Origin: Anisakis pegreffii
Lineage: Eukaryota; Nematoda; Chromadorea; Rhabditida; Anisakidae
DNA: 64,000 nucleotides
Assembly (NCBI GenBank): GCA_035041965.1
Contig: JAPYMA010000298.1
Location: forward strand, 1 to 64,000
Direction: 5' to 3'
Part shown: positions 51,916 to 61,309 of the stretch, piece after piece
Position numbering within the stretch: position 1 is the stretch's first letter
Layout: each line of letters begins with the position of its first letter
The notes under the pieces: generated by a model
What the model was told of the DNA's origin: nothing
The model's input: only the letters and a program-made list of their open reading frames with translations
The model's database searches: none
Translations under genes and position numbers: made by a program

Positions 51916-54767
51916 ATGATTCATACGGCTAATTCGCTTCAAATTCTGCTCATTTTAGTGATATCAGCCAACTTCACGCTCTCAGGTTATCAATTTTTCA
52001 ACCGTTTTGTTCTCAAACTTCAATTGTGCAATTGTAACAAATGAGTATACCTCCTCACAATGAGATCACGCGTATGGGAGTGCGGATCAAACGATGATTT
52101 GATCACAATAAGACTAATCTGGAGGAGCTTATAGCTTACAAGTAGAGTTCAGAGTTCAAGGAAAATATCTGATGAGCGCATTGAAGTTAACTCGAATCAG
52201 TTAACAATATCAACACTTGTTAGAAGGGAATCCAAGAGTCGCTATCAGCTCTTGGTGGAATTTTGTGGAATTTGCTTGAGAAAAAATCCAGATGGCCACA
52301 ATTTTCAGCCAGTTATTTGGGTGGAATTCCAGTACCGGGTAGAACAGTGCCGACAGCCAGATTCTTCGAGTTGTACGCTTCATCATGCTTGCCGAACGCA
52401 TCGAAACACAGTTACCTACACCAACTTACCCAGGTACGTCCAGGGATTGCCTCAGGAAATCGTCATCTATCGTCCCTGTTCGAATATACCAATTATACTT
52501 GCCTGGATTATGTGTGATCATGACGTTTAAGGATGCCGATGGCTATACAATTTGCTAGTTGCACCAATACAATGACAGCAATTATGTGAGCAATCAGAAC
52601 AATAACTAGTCATAGGCCTGAGTTATACCTATGACTAGATATTGTCCTTATTGCTAATCATGTAATAAGTTAAAGCTACATAGTCGATGTCCGAAATGGA
52701 TTACCTCTACCTTATCGTAACGTTCTCATTCGTGATTCTCTCGTATCACTGTTTCATCACAACTTTATATAATCCTTATCAAATAAGCTTTTCGGTGATG
52801 AATAATTAGACGTTCTTTTATTCAGATGCTTCAAAAGATTGATGCTGAAGAACTCGCGAGGAAAGTCTACAATTCGTTGTATTTTGCAATTGGAGATGTG
52901 GAGGTGGAGAAAATGATGGGACGTTGGTATACGGTAGGTATATACTTGAGCATTTGCTTTGGTTTTTGCAGAAAACAAAAACAGTTCACTAGATTGTTTA
53001 GTGAAGAAATGATCTAGTAATTGATCTTGAATTATCAGCATACTATATTAATGTTGACATCGAAAAGCTCCAGTGAAATGTTCAAATTGTCCGAATCAAA
53101 ACTGAAATTAAATGTGCCTATTAAATTTCAGGTTATTGACTCACCAGCTATACATCCTGAACAATGTGTTGTCAGCTATTGTAAGTTCGCGTATCTCGAT
53201 CAGTAATTGATAAAATCAAGTGAAAATCGTTCAATGAAATGAAACAATTTTGAAGATTCACAGGCAAAATGTTCTGTCAAAGAGAAACTGATCAAGTATC
53301 GATGATTTTCAGCAGTGATCAAATCTTTGTGAAAATTCTTTTAGTGTCTTAACAAAATTCAGTGGAAACGTTGAATCTAGATGTAAGAATTCTGAACTGA
53401 ATCTTGATCTTTACAATAATTGCAGTTGAATCGCTAAACAATGATCCGTATACGTCTACCTTCTCGATCCGACAGTACGCACGTGAAGGAACCACTCAAA
53501 AAACAGAAATGTTAGAAGGGTATGGCAGCAAAATCGGAACTGATCCTGGTGGAATCCTTCTCATCACAGGACATGATTCTGATCCATGCCCATGTCAGTT
53601 GTGTTCCTATTGTTCAAGTCAGACCTGTTTTGCATGAAAACAGAGAACGGCCGTGAAACTCTGATGACTTTTCTAAAAGAATTGCGATGAAATCTTCACT
53701 GCAATATCATTTACAATTTAGTATTGTGGTGTATCAAGAAAACGATCTGGATCGGATTCTTACTGCCCTGAATAGATCAATTCTTAATGCCTTAAGCAGA
53801 GTAACTTATCGCAAATTCACTGAAATTACAAACTTTTGATCTTCGAATAGATCAATCGGATGCAAACTCTCACAACGGTTAGCATTCTCGTAAGATAAGA
53901 TGATATCATTGAGATGCGTGATAAGATTTGTGGTGTTCTAAAACACTGATGTATAACAAGAAGACATGTTTCAATGAAAGAAGATATAAGATTGAAATAA
54001 TTATTATCAAGTTCATGTTTATCAAGTTATATCTGCGAATGACAGGTGATATAAGCCAGTTCAGCGTTTAGCTCGAGTTTGACAAGATTAACGACATTTG
54101 TTGAAATCGAATGGTGTAAGAAAGTCTAACATGGCATCAGTTTTGTTCGTGTTGTTAAAGTAATGACTTCAGATTCTCCGATAAGCACTGGACCGTTGAA
54201 TGCAGAGGGTCAGTACGATTATTTGATACTATCACAACCACTAAAATATCCCACAATGGTCCTGGCACGAGACCCCGTCAGATTTGATATCAAGTACAAG
54301 GACACGGTATGATCATTTACCATTTTTATGATCTGAGTGATTCCACGATATCACCATTAACCTTGAGCAGCCAATATAAATGAGATCAATGAATTTCACC
54401 AAACATTTGCTGGAACAACTGACTGTTCTGAAAAAATTCTAAACATCAATCAGCCATCAATATGACAGTATCAGTTCCAAAACTTCTCAATCAACAAAAA
54501 AAACCCAAAAACTCCATTTTAAAATCCCGAATTAAAACCCCAAATAAACAAAATATAATAGCCAAGTTGATCTACAATTGCTGAAAGAATATTTGTGACT
54601 TTTTTAAATTATTGGCAATGAAGCGTACGATAACACAGTTGGTATTTCAGGTGAAACAATTTCTGGACACGAATACTTTTTGGAATCCACTAAGCTCATT
54701 GAATAATCCACTAATGTTCACAAACACAACAGACTGCTTGATCTCACAACAATATCATATTGACTGA
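51916..54767 (+). CDS. secreted lipocalin-related protein (LPR-like)
   Basis: Seven exons: 51916-51985, 52309-52511, 52826-52933, 53132-53180, 53426-53593, 54173-54306, 54651-54767. Together 849 nt, 282 aa, phases consistent. Exon 1 is a signal peptide (MIHTANSLQILLILVISANF). Residues 123-127, GRWYT, fit the lipocalin GxW motif. Later features are YGSKIGTDPGGILLITGHDS, DPCPY, and QYDYLILSQPLKYPTMVLAR, the antiparallel strands of the barrel. Nematode LPR proteins are secreted lipocalin-like factors that shape apical extracellular matrix and narrow tubes. Family placement rests on motifs and order, so the LPR call is firmer than any function. The donor of exon 2 (GTGTGA) and of exon 5 (GTCAGT) are weak but forced by phase. 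An AATAAA follows 71 bases after the stop. Confidence 0.72.
52599..52645. repeat. 47-nt inverted repeat in LPR intron 2
   Basis: Arms 52599-52616 and 52628-52645 pair at 17 of 18 positions around an 11-base loop. Weaker pairing continues outward about 20 bases on each side (GAGCAAT/ATTGCT). It has the size of a small pre-miRNA or of a MITE core. Confidence 0.7.
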
Positions 54768-54837
54768 AATAAGTGAAGATTTCGCAGTAAAATTATGACT
54801 GATATTTTTCCGCATTATGCGTGTACTTACCATGTAT

Positions 54838-54843
54838 AATAAA
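54838..54843 (+). promoter_or_regulatory. polyadenylation signal AATAAA of LPR-like gene
   Basis: AATAAA 71 bases beyond the TGA at 54765-54767. Confidence 0.6.
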
Positions 54844-55787
54844 TCTAATTCGCTCATGAAATGCTTTCAAACGATCTTCATTAAAATGCTCGAACATTTT
54901 AAAGACACTAATCAATATGCCCCATATCTTATGTGCCAATCAGAATGAATGAACAGCTTCAGACAAGAAATGAATTTTATTCTTTCAACTCGAGTCAACA
55001 TAATCGGATAACAACAACAATGAATAACTGGAATCAAATATCCAACAACCAAATGACCAACAAAACAATAAAATAGAGACTTTATCTTATAAAATCAACC
55101 TCCATAAGCACATGTATAATACGTGTTGAGTATGATATATTGCACAAATATACATCAACTTTTGCAATTTTTAATTCGTTCACAACCATCCAATGTTTTC
55201 CTACATCAAACAATCAGTGAAGATCCGAGTGAATCTTTTCCGAAAACCAACCACACACCATAAAATCACAAAAAATGATGATGTGTATTGTAATAATATA
55301 ACAAATTATTAATTTCAATAGCATTTAATTATAGATAAATTCTCACATTCATATCACTTTATATTATCTTATGTTCCATTCATACAAATATTACTTTAGC
55401 ACAATCTGTTGGATGACACATGTATAATAGAATAAACCAATGAATATAAACCCAATAAAGAATATTTACAATAAAAAAAGACGAATCAATGGCAGAATAT
55501 ATGCAAAAATATTTAAAAAACAATTTTTTTTCCGATTACCAATGAACTATGTAAAGCTCAGAGAGTTCATTTTCTGCAAAACGACTTCATTTTTGTTTTC
55601 ACCGTTCCCACGCTAAATGAAAGAATCCGTCCGGTCCTCAACATTTAACAAAACGATCCTTTGCCAATACCCAATATGACGATATAATGTATAACCTATC
55701 CAAGTCCCATATTGATATATGTGTTATTCTTGATAAGATAATAATGAAATCAGTTACCGCAGAACGATACCGATCGGAAATCCATCG
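54844..55787. other. convergent intergenic region
   Basis: The 3' ends of the LPR-like gene and the PBDC1 gene face each other here. Very AT-rich, no open frame of note. No clear minus-strand AATAAA for PBDC1 was found. Confidence 0.6.
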
Positions 55788-57090
55788 CTAGCAGATATTG
55801 CCACCTTCACGATTCACTCGTTCATGCTCTGATCGATAGGCCTCTTTAGCTCTTTCATTTACACCTTCTTTGTTGCGAGCTGCTTCAATTGCCAAGAATA
55901 TTATCTGAAAATCTTGCAAATATTTGACCAAAATCAATCTTTTGCATTCTCGAACCACAACCGAATCAATGCTTTTTGTGAAGCTTTCGACGATTCGTGA
56001 ATGATTTGAACGAAATGATCATTAGGCAGGACAAACATGACAGCATAAACTAAGGTATGAGATGATCAAGTACAGATGAAATTGGTTACCTACCTTAGGC
56101 ACAATGATGGTATTCGCCTCACTATAGGCACCATCTGCGCGCATTCGAAGAATTGTACCCAAATTGTATTCCTCCACTGAGTCTTTGAATTTATCACAAA
56201 ACGTAAACCATTTCTCTTTATTCTCACCTTTTAACTCTTTTTCTGTGATCTAAAATCTGAATGAAATCATCCTCGGAACCTGTTGCACTCAAATTTTCGA
56301 CTCGTAATTTTCACATTCTACTTACGCTTCCATTCATATCATCCCAAAATTATCACTCATACAAAAGTCTTAAGAAATCAACATCAAATAAGACGGAGTT
56401 ATGAAAGATGGACATAAATCTCCCATAAAAATGATATACCCAAGTGACCAAGGACGACTAGCATAAGTGTCAAAACACATGATTTCCAGGGAAACTCCTC
56501 AATCAAAAAAAAACAACTTACACTTTCAACGTTCATATCAGGAAAAGTCTTTCGGAAACACTCGTATATAGCCGCATGTTGCTTATTCAATGATAGCTCT
56601 ATTGTGTTACATCCCAGCAAGAGATTCATATGAATACTAGCCCGTTCTGCAGCCTGAAATACAAGTTTTCTGTCGCATAAAATATGCTGAAGACATTTCC
56701 TCAAGACACACAAAGTCCCAATTTAATGAATATTTTGAGCTGTTCGAAAACAATTGGAGAAATTCGCGACACTAGAGCATGGTAAATGTATCAAATCACT
56801 GAAGAACAATTTACAACCGAATAGATATATCGTCAATGGGTTACCATAAAAATCCATAATAATTGAGTGAGTGCTATAAAAGTGTCATGAGTGATTTAAC
56901 GACGTACATGGACGTCCGGTGATCATCTTTCCGACAAGCAATACGCGAAAAGTAAAAGACGACGACTTACTTTACATGCCCATGCCACCTCACATGAAGG
57001 ATCATTGACGTATTGTTGTGCATCTCCACTTAGCTGAGCAGCAATATCGCGTGATGCCAATGAAGTGAAGTCACTTTCATGGAAGGACAT
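55788..57090 (-). CDS. PBDC1: PBDC1 family protein (polysaccharide biosynthesis domain-containing 1 / CXorf26)
   Basis: Four exons: 56971-57090, 56522-56653, 56094-56249, 55788-55904. Every junction is phase 0 and the protein is 174 aa, close to the usual conserved core. Diagnostic segments: SREKW-type ENKEKWFTFCDKFKDSVEEY, LGTILRMRADGAYSEANTII, and the C-terminal IEAARNKEGVNERAKEAY. PBDC1 is a small conserved eukaryotic protein; its mammalian form acts as a cytosolic chaperone-associated factor for kinases and cytoskeletal proteins, and despite its name no enzymatic role is established. Start: the only ATG in frame before MSFHESDFTSL. It converges with the LPR-like gene downstream. Confidence 0.9.
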
Positions 57091-57676
57091 CGGATGATAA
57101 ATTTTACCTCAAATTGCTCGATTATTCATCGCCGTATCAGTTCGACGTAAACGACGGCAAAATATAATTTCATTCGAAAAGCAATAATAAATGACCTCAG
57201 AGCACCGTGTTCAAGGAAAAATTACTCGCATGCTGAAAATCTCGATATAAAGACTTGGTGAGAACTGAATTGAAATTTCATGAAAGAGAATAGAAATTTG
57301 AGGATTCCTGCAAAATATGGCCTCATTTTAGAGGTTGACCGACATATGCATCTCTCGGCAAGTCTAACTCCGACGAAAAACACCATGTTCCTCAATTATG
57401 AGGTACACGCAAATTGTCGGAGTGGCACACTGTCGTGGACTCATATTACATAGGCAATGGGCAACTACCAAAATAGTGGGTGGACGTTTCGCCAAAAAAA
57501 GTCAAAATGTAGCATGACGCAGCATAATTTTATAAAGCATGGAGAAAAACAGCTGACATAAGGCGAATTAATTTATTTATGAGACGCACGAATTTGACAT
57601 GTTCCATTACCTGATGTACCCGATCTGAATAAATGCACGATGCACCATGAACAAGAGAATAAAACTTTTCACTTAC
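57091..57676. other. region upstream of PBDC1, no gene
   Basis: Contains the PBDC1 promoter by position and the inverted repeat at 57368-57422. No supported coding sequence. Confidence 0.5.
57368..57422. repeat. 55-bp nested inverted repeat
   Basis: Outer arms CTCCGAC (57368-57374) and GTCGGAG (57416-57422), inner arms CCTCA (57390-57394) and TGAGG (57399-57403). Could be a fold-back or a small MITE fragment; no target-site duplication seen. Confidence 0.6.
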
Positions 57677-57781
57677 GGACGAAGAATCGCCAGTGCAATC
57701 GGCACGTTTCTTGAGCAATCAAAATTTAACCACGGAAGTGTCAATGAGATATTACTGCGAGCAATTGAACTCCATGTAGTG
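57677..57781 (-). other. possible isolated exon
   Basis: Between TTTCAG and GTAAGT the frame is open for 34 codons: TTWSSIARSNISLTLPWLNF then DCSRNVPIALAILR. Splice sites are good, but no family is recognised, and no phase-matched neighbour exon is certain. A plus-strand frame covers the same bases. Confidence 0.3.
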
Positions 57782-57894
57782 CTGAAAGAGGAATTTGAAA
57801 TTTTCCCCTGGAGATTTTTCCAGAACTTACTCTAAATTTTCCCCAAAAAAATTCACCTTCCGCAAGAACCAAACTAGTATATTTGAACGGTAAT

Positions 57895-57972
57895 TCAATT
57901 CTCTAGAAATCTGGAAATTTTCAGCGAAAATTACCCTTTAGGTATTGAAATTGTAACTTAAAATGAATCCTC
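57895..57972. repeat. intron-like duplicated block, copy 1
   Basis: Resembles 58071-58149 over about 78 bases (CAATTCT, TTACC.TTTAG, TGTAACTTAAAATGAATCC shared). On the minus strand both copies run from a donor-like start to an acceptor-like TAG, as paralogous introns would. Confidence 0.7.
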
Positions 57973-58070
57973 ACCACGACAAATACTGCCTTTGGGAGCG
58001 ATTCAAGTGGAAACAGTGCCGGATCAAAAATTCCATCAGCCAATGTTAAGTAGTCGGCCGGAAACAGAAT

Positions 58071-58149
58071 TCAATTCTGTCTAAAAACTGAGAAATTTTG
58101 AGCAGAAATTACCGTTTAGTTTCTGGAATTGTAACTTAAAATGAATCCC
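58071..58149. repeat. intron-like duplicated block, copy 2
   Basis: Partner of 57895-57972, offset 177 bp, same orientation. Confidence 0.7.
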
Positions 58150-58540
58150 TACAATGGAAAATAGCCACTTTCCTAAAGCAGAATCAACTGTTTCGCTGAA
58201 GGTAAGCTAAATTGCCCGACAAAACATATACCTTTCGGAAAGTCGAGGGTAACCAGGTAGTAAACTGTAGAAGTAAGTGGTGAACACAAGTCATGATCAA
58301 ATGATCTTTACCCTCAGATCCTATCAGCATCATGATAATCCTACGTGTCATTTTCACAGAACGTAACCTCTATTCTGATAAATGTATTTGCATCTGATAA
58401 ATGTATATGTATCACGTGAATTTGAACATAGACACCCTATAATACTAGCGTATTGTATTCATTGACCAATGCAAACAAGAAAGTATATATCTTCTGAATG
58501 GAAACCTTCAACATATGAACTAAGTGAAACCTACCGAACT

Positions 58541-58745
58541 TCAACTAAACCTGAGCCAGGAATTGACCCAGCTAAAATTGGTTTCCTGAAATGAAGTGAC
58601 CAAACATACAGATACCTGATCAATCCGATCCACTCGTTGTTGAGTGTTAAATTCAAGACCGTTATAGTGCGACGCACAGTATTTGCAGCCATAGCCATGC
58701 AGTAGTTTACGATCTTCCTTATTCTGACATACAGAACTGAAGACA
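58541..58745 (-). CDS. possible CtIP/Sae2-like C-terminal fragment (2 exons)
   Basis: Exon 58616-58745 codes NKEDRKLLHGYGCKYCASHY then NGLEFNTQQRVDRIDQ. The LHGxxCxxCxxxY block and the spacing to a run of basic residues recall the C-terminal domain of the CtIP/Com1/Sae2 resection factors. The following SRHR and TPxxFW signatures are missing: the next exon by splice sites (58541-58585) reads ETNFSWVNSWLRFS and stops. Upstream exons cannot be found across the tandem repeats. It may be a decayed copy, an unrelated zinc-ribbon fragment, or chance. Confidence 0.3.
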
Positions 58746-58774
58746 CTGAAATATAACTCAGAAACATTCAAAAA

Positions 58775-59640
58775 TATAACTCACAATCAGAAACTGAAAT
58801 ATAATTCAGCAAAATACCAAACGATTCCAAAACAGGAACCGAACCTTGCTTTGTCGTGCGACAACGCACAACACTACCACTAGGCCACGGAGGCACCCAA
58901 CATAAACGTACACTATCGAGTAGACAAGAATGGAATCAGAAAAATTTACTAATTTTTTCCCTCCTCCCGCTTTTCAATTTACAGAATTTAATTTGGTAGA
59001 TTATTAATGCTCAAAGTACAGGATAGAAGTTGAAAAAGTCTAGGCTACATCTGAAATATATATTAGAGACAAAATCCAGAAAGATTCAAAAACAGAACCC
59101 GAACCTTGCTCTGCCACGCGGGAACAGACACCACTACCACTACGCCATGACACACTTGCTGCCTTTGCTCACTATCCAGATGACAAAGGCGGATTCTGAA
59201 AACTTACAAACTTTTTTCCCTTCTTCCCCTTTTCAATTTCCAAATCAGTTAATTTGATAGATTATCACTGCTCAAAGTATAGTATAGGATTTAAAAAAGC
59301 TAAAGCTAAATCTGAAATATAATTCTGAAACAAAATGCCATAAGATTCGAAAACAAAACCCGAACCTTGCTCTGTCATGCGATAAAGACATCACCACCAC
59401 TATGTTATGATACACCTACCAATTTTTCTCGTTATCCAGAAGACAAAAACGATTTCCGAAAAATTACGAACTTTTTTCCTTTCCCTCTTTCAGATTAGCT
59501 GGGATGGTGGCACATCACTGTTTCTCGGTGTACACTTTATGAATTAAAAAGCTCAAAACTAGACCTGAACTAAAATTCGGAAGTAAAAGGGAAGTTTCAA
59601 AGTTAGAATCCGAACCTTTTTTGCCTTTTTCTCCTTACCA
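58775..59640 (-). mobile_element. tandem array of tRNA-derived (SINE-like) repeats
   Basis: About four units of roughly 260 bp. On the minus strand each carries a Pol III B box (GGTTCGG-type at 58835-58845, 59095-59105, 59357-59366, 59606-59616). The first two have good A boxes (TGGCCTAGTGG at 58877-58887, TGGCGTAGTGG at 59137-59147), the third a decayed one (59397-59407). Units share flanks, such as TTTTTCCCTCCTC-like runs and a segment ending in CTGAAATATA. The first unit is the best preserved and the fourth the most degraded. The head resembles tRNA; the rest is unrelated body. Confidence 0.7.
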
Positions 59641-59712
59641 ATTGCGCCCTTTGTCTTTTTAAATATTTCGTCTTCTTTGATGTGTTCGCAACGCTCGGAC
59701 TGTCCGTATTAC

Positions 59713-59797
59713 CTGCAACCACAGGATAAGCATTCATGAAAATCCACCCTAACAAAATCAGCACGCAACACCGATGGAACCGTATGATATACATCAC
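59713..59797 (-). other. possible signal-peptide first exon
   Basis: ATG followed by MMYIIRFHRCCVLILLGWIF and MNAYPVVA, a plausible signal sequence, then CAG/GTAATA. Read-through gives a basic 64-aa frame ending in the tRNA-like repeat, which I distrust. No downstream exon was identified. Confidence 0.25.
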
Positions 59798-59877
59798 GTA
59801 TTTGAACCGCTAAAACGGTAAATGTCTGCAGAATTCAAAAAGACTGAACAATTAAAATCTCGTAATTTTTACCGCTC

Positions 59878-60146
59878 TCAGTGTTGCTGATCGTCTTCAT
59901 TGCGTTGTTCTAAATCCTCCTCGATTCCCTCTCCATCCCCTGTTAAATCAGGGAAGAATCGCACTGCGACTGCCTACAAACAAATCCTACACCATACTGA
60001 GAACGATTCGAAACAATTCCGTAACAATAATTCAAAAAGCCATAGAACCGTATAATGACCTGTCAAACTGGATCGATGACCAATCGAACTTCACGAATGC
60101 AGAGCCCAGTGTTCCTCAGCGATCCACCGTCCCCGATCCACGCGAT
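59878..60146 (-). CDS. unidentified protein, last two exons
   Basis: Exon 60069-60146 codes IAWIGDGGSLRNTGLCIREV then RLVIDP. Exon 59878-59973 codes AVAVRFFPDLTGDGEGIEED then LEQRNEDDQQH and TGA. Acceptors are TTTCAG and TGTAG. The donor between them (CCA/GTTTGA) is weak but phase 0 and the alternative is a stop one codon later. The acidic hydrophilic ending looks like a real C-terminus. I do not recognise the family. Upstream exons would lie beyond the hairpin and C-tract region. Confidence 0.4.
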
Positions 60147-60215
60147 CTGAAATCAAAGAGATTAGACTTTGAAAAGAAAAATCGGATAAATGAGACAGGA
60201 AGTATTAATGAGATA

Positions 60216-60334
60216 CGTCCACGACGGTTTGATGACTAGTCGTGGACGAAAAAATGAACAACGGTGAGATCCGATGGCTTACCACACCATCGGATCTCGT
60301 CCAACGGCGTTGGATGAAAAAAATCGCCGTTGGA
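60216..60334. repeat. three consecutive perfect hairpins
   Basis: Hairpin 1: 60216-60225 with 60239-60248, 10 bp (CGTCCACGAC). Hairpin 2: 60266-60277 with 60287-60298, 12 bp (GAGATCCGATGG). Hairpin 3: 60300-60309 with 60325-60334, 10 bp (TCCAACGGCG). All arms pair without mismatch, within 119 bases. Confidence 0.9.
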
Positions 60335-60365
60335 TAATAAAATAAATGAAACAATAAAAAACAAC

Positions 60366-60468
60366 ACCCCCAACCCCACCCCCCCCCCCCACCCCCACCC
60401 CCACCCCCCCACCCCCCCCCCACCCACCCCACCCCACCCCACCCCCCACCCCACCCCACCCCTCCCCT
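60366..60468 (-). repeat. C-rich / G-rich strand-biased tract
   Basis: About 100 bases made almost only of C with single A (and two T) on the plus strand, so the minus strand is G-runs of 4-10. It has clear G-quadruplex potential on the minus strand and i-motif potential on the plus. Its Gly/Trp open frames are by-products. Confidence 0.92.
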
Positions 60469-60473
60469 AACTG

Positions 60474-60503
60474 TTTGATGGAAGCCGATCGACTTCCATC
60501 AAA
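60474..60503. repeat. fourth perfect hairpin
   Basis: TTTGATGGAAG (60474-60484) pairs with CTTCCATCAAA (60493-60503), 11 bp, around an 8-base loop containing CGATCG. It begins six bases after the C-rich tract. Confidence 0.9.
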
Positions 60504-61063
60504 TGATCTGACTCGCCTTATCTACAGACCTGTTCAAATTTCATCTGCTCAGTTTTTTGAATAAATTTACGAATTTTTTGACGTGCCAGTGGTGGCACCC
60601 AACCCCACCACCGCACCTGGTTATATTTGTCGAAATCACATCAAATTATTTGCTACTCTCAACCTCCTTCAACCTCATACCACCCTCCCTCACCCTCCAC
60701 CCTCTCCACTTCATCCTATGCCTTATCACTCCTCTCAATTTCTTCCAACTTGGTATGGTAGCTCACCAACCCTAACCTGCCAAAATACTTTTAATAGTAT
60801 TGCAATCGACTTCATCAGCTTGCAACTTCAATTTCTTTCACAATCTCAAACTTGCTGGTATAAATCTATCAATCATTCCCTCAAACAGGTGAACAGGCCC
60901 ATAGATAAGACGAGTCAAATCTTCTGAAATATTTAATCTCATTCGACGATTCTTCAAAATTTGTTCATAAAATAAGTTTTCAACAAGGATGATTTTTTTG
61001 CAAAATTTTCCGAAATTGCGTTTCGTCGAATAGCATAATCAATGCAGCTGCATGTGAACTCAT

Positions 61064-61271
61064 TCATAATTTCAAGTTCATTTTTTCAAAGCGCTGAACT
61101 TCACCAATGCAGTTGGCCATCAAAAACGATGAGTTCCCGAAAGAAACATTGAAATCTGCATACTCCTGAATGAAGAAGCACTCTGACGAAACAGAGTCTC
61201 TAAAGCAACAATATAGAGATTCACATGAACGTTATGCTGAAGACGGTCAACAAGCTTGACCAGAATATCCA
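61064..61271 (-). other. possible exon, two competing frames
   Basis: After TTTTGCAG at 61272 the frame reads DILVKLVDRLQHNVHVNLYI then VALETLFRQ and stops 50 codons on. A second frame from TTTAG inside it reads DSVSSECFFIQEYADFNVSF and on to MNLKL and TGA at 61064. Both are clean, only one can be real, and I recognise neither. Confidence 0.25.
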
Positions 61272-61309
61272 CTGCAAAACAACCGTGAATGTATCGTGAA
61301 TTAATCAAA

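Noticed and set aside
59603..59797. 64-aa secreted basic peptide ending KRFGF, neuropeptide-like
   Set aside because: The dibasic end comes from the decayed tRNA-like repeat and reading passes a splice-like CAG/GTAATA; kept only as a possible first exon.
60205..60459. Minus-strand Gly/Trp-rich frames with C-tract
   Set aside because: Translation of the C-rich tract; no start context, no splice support.
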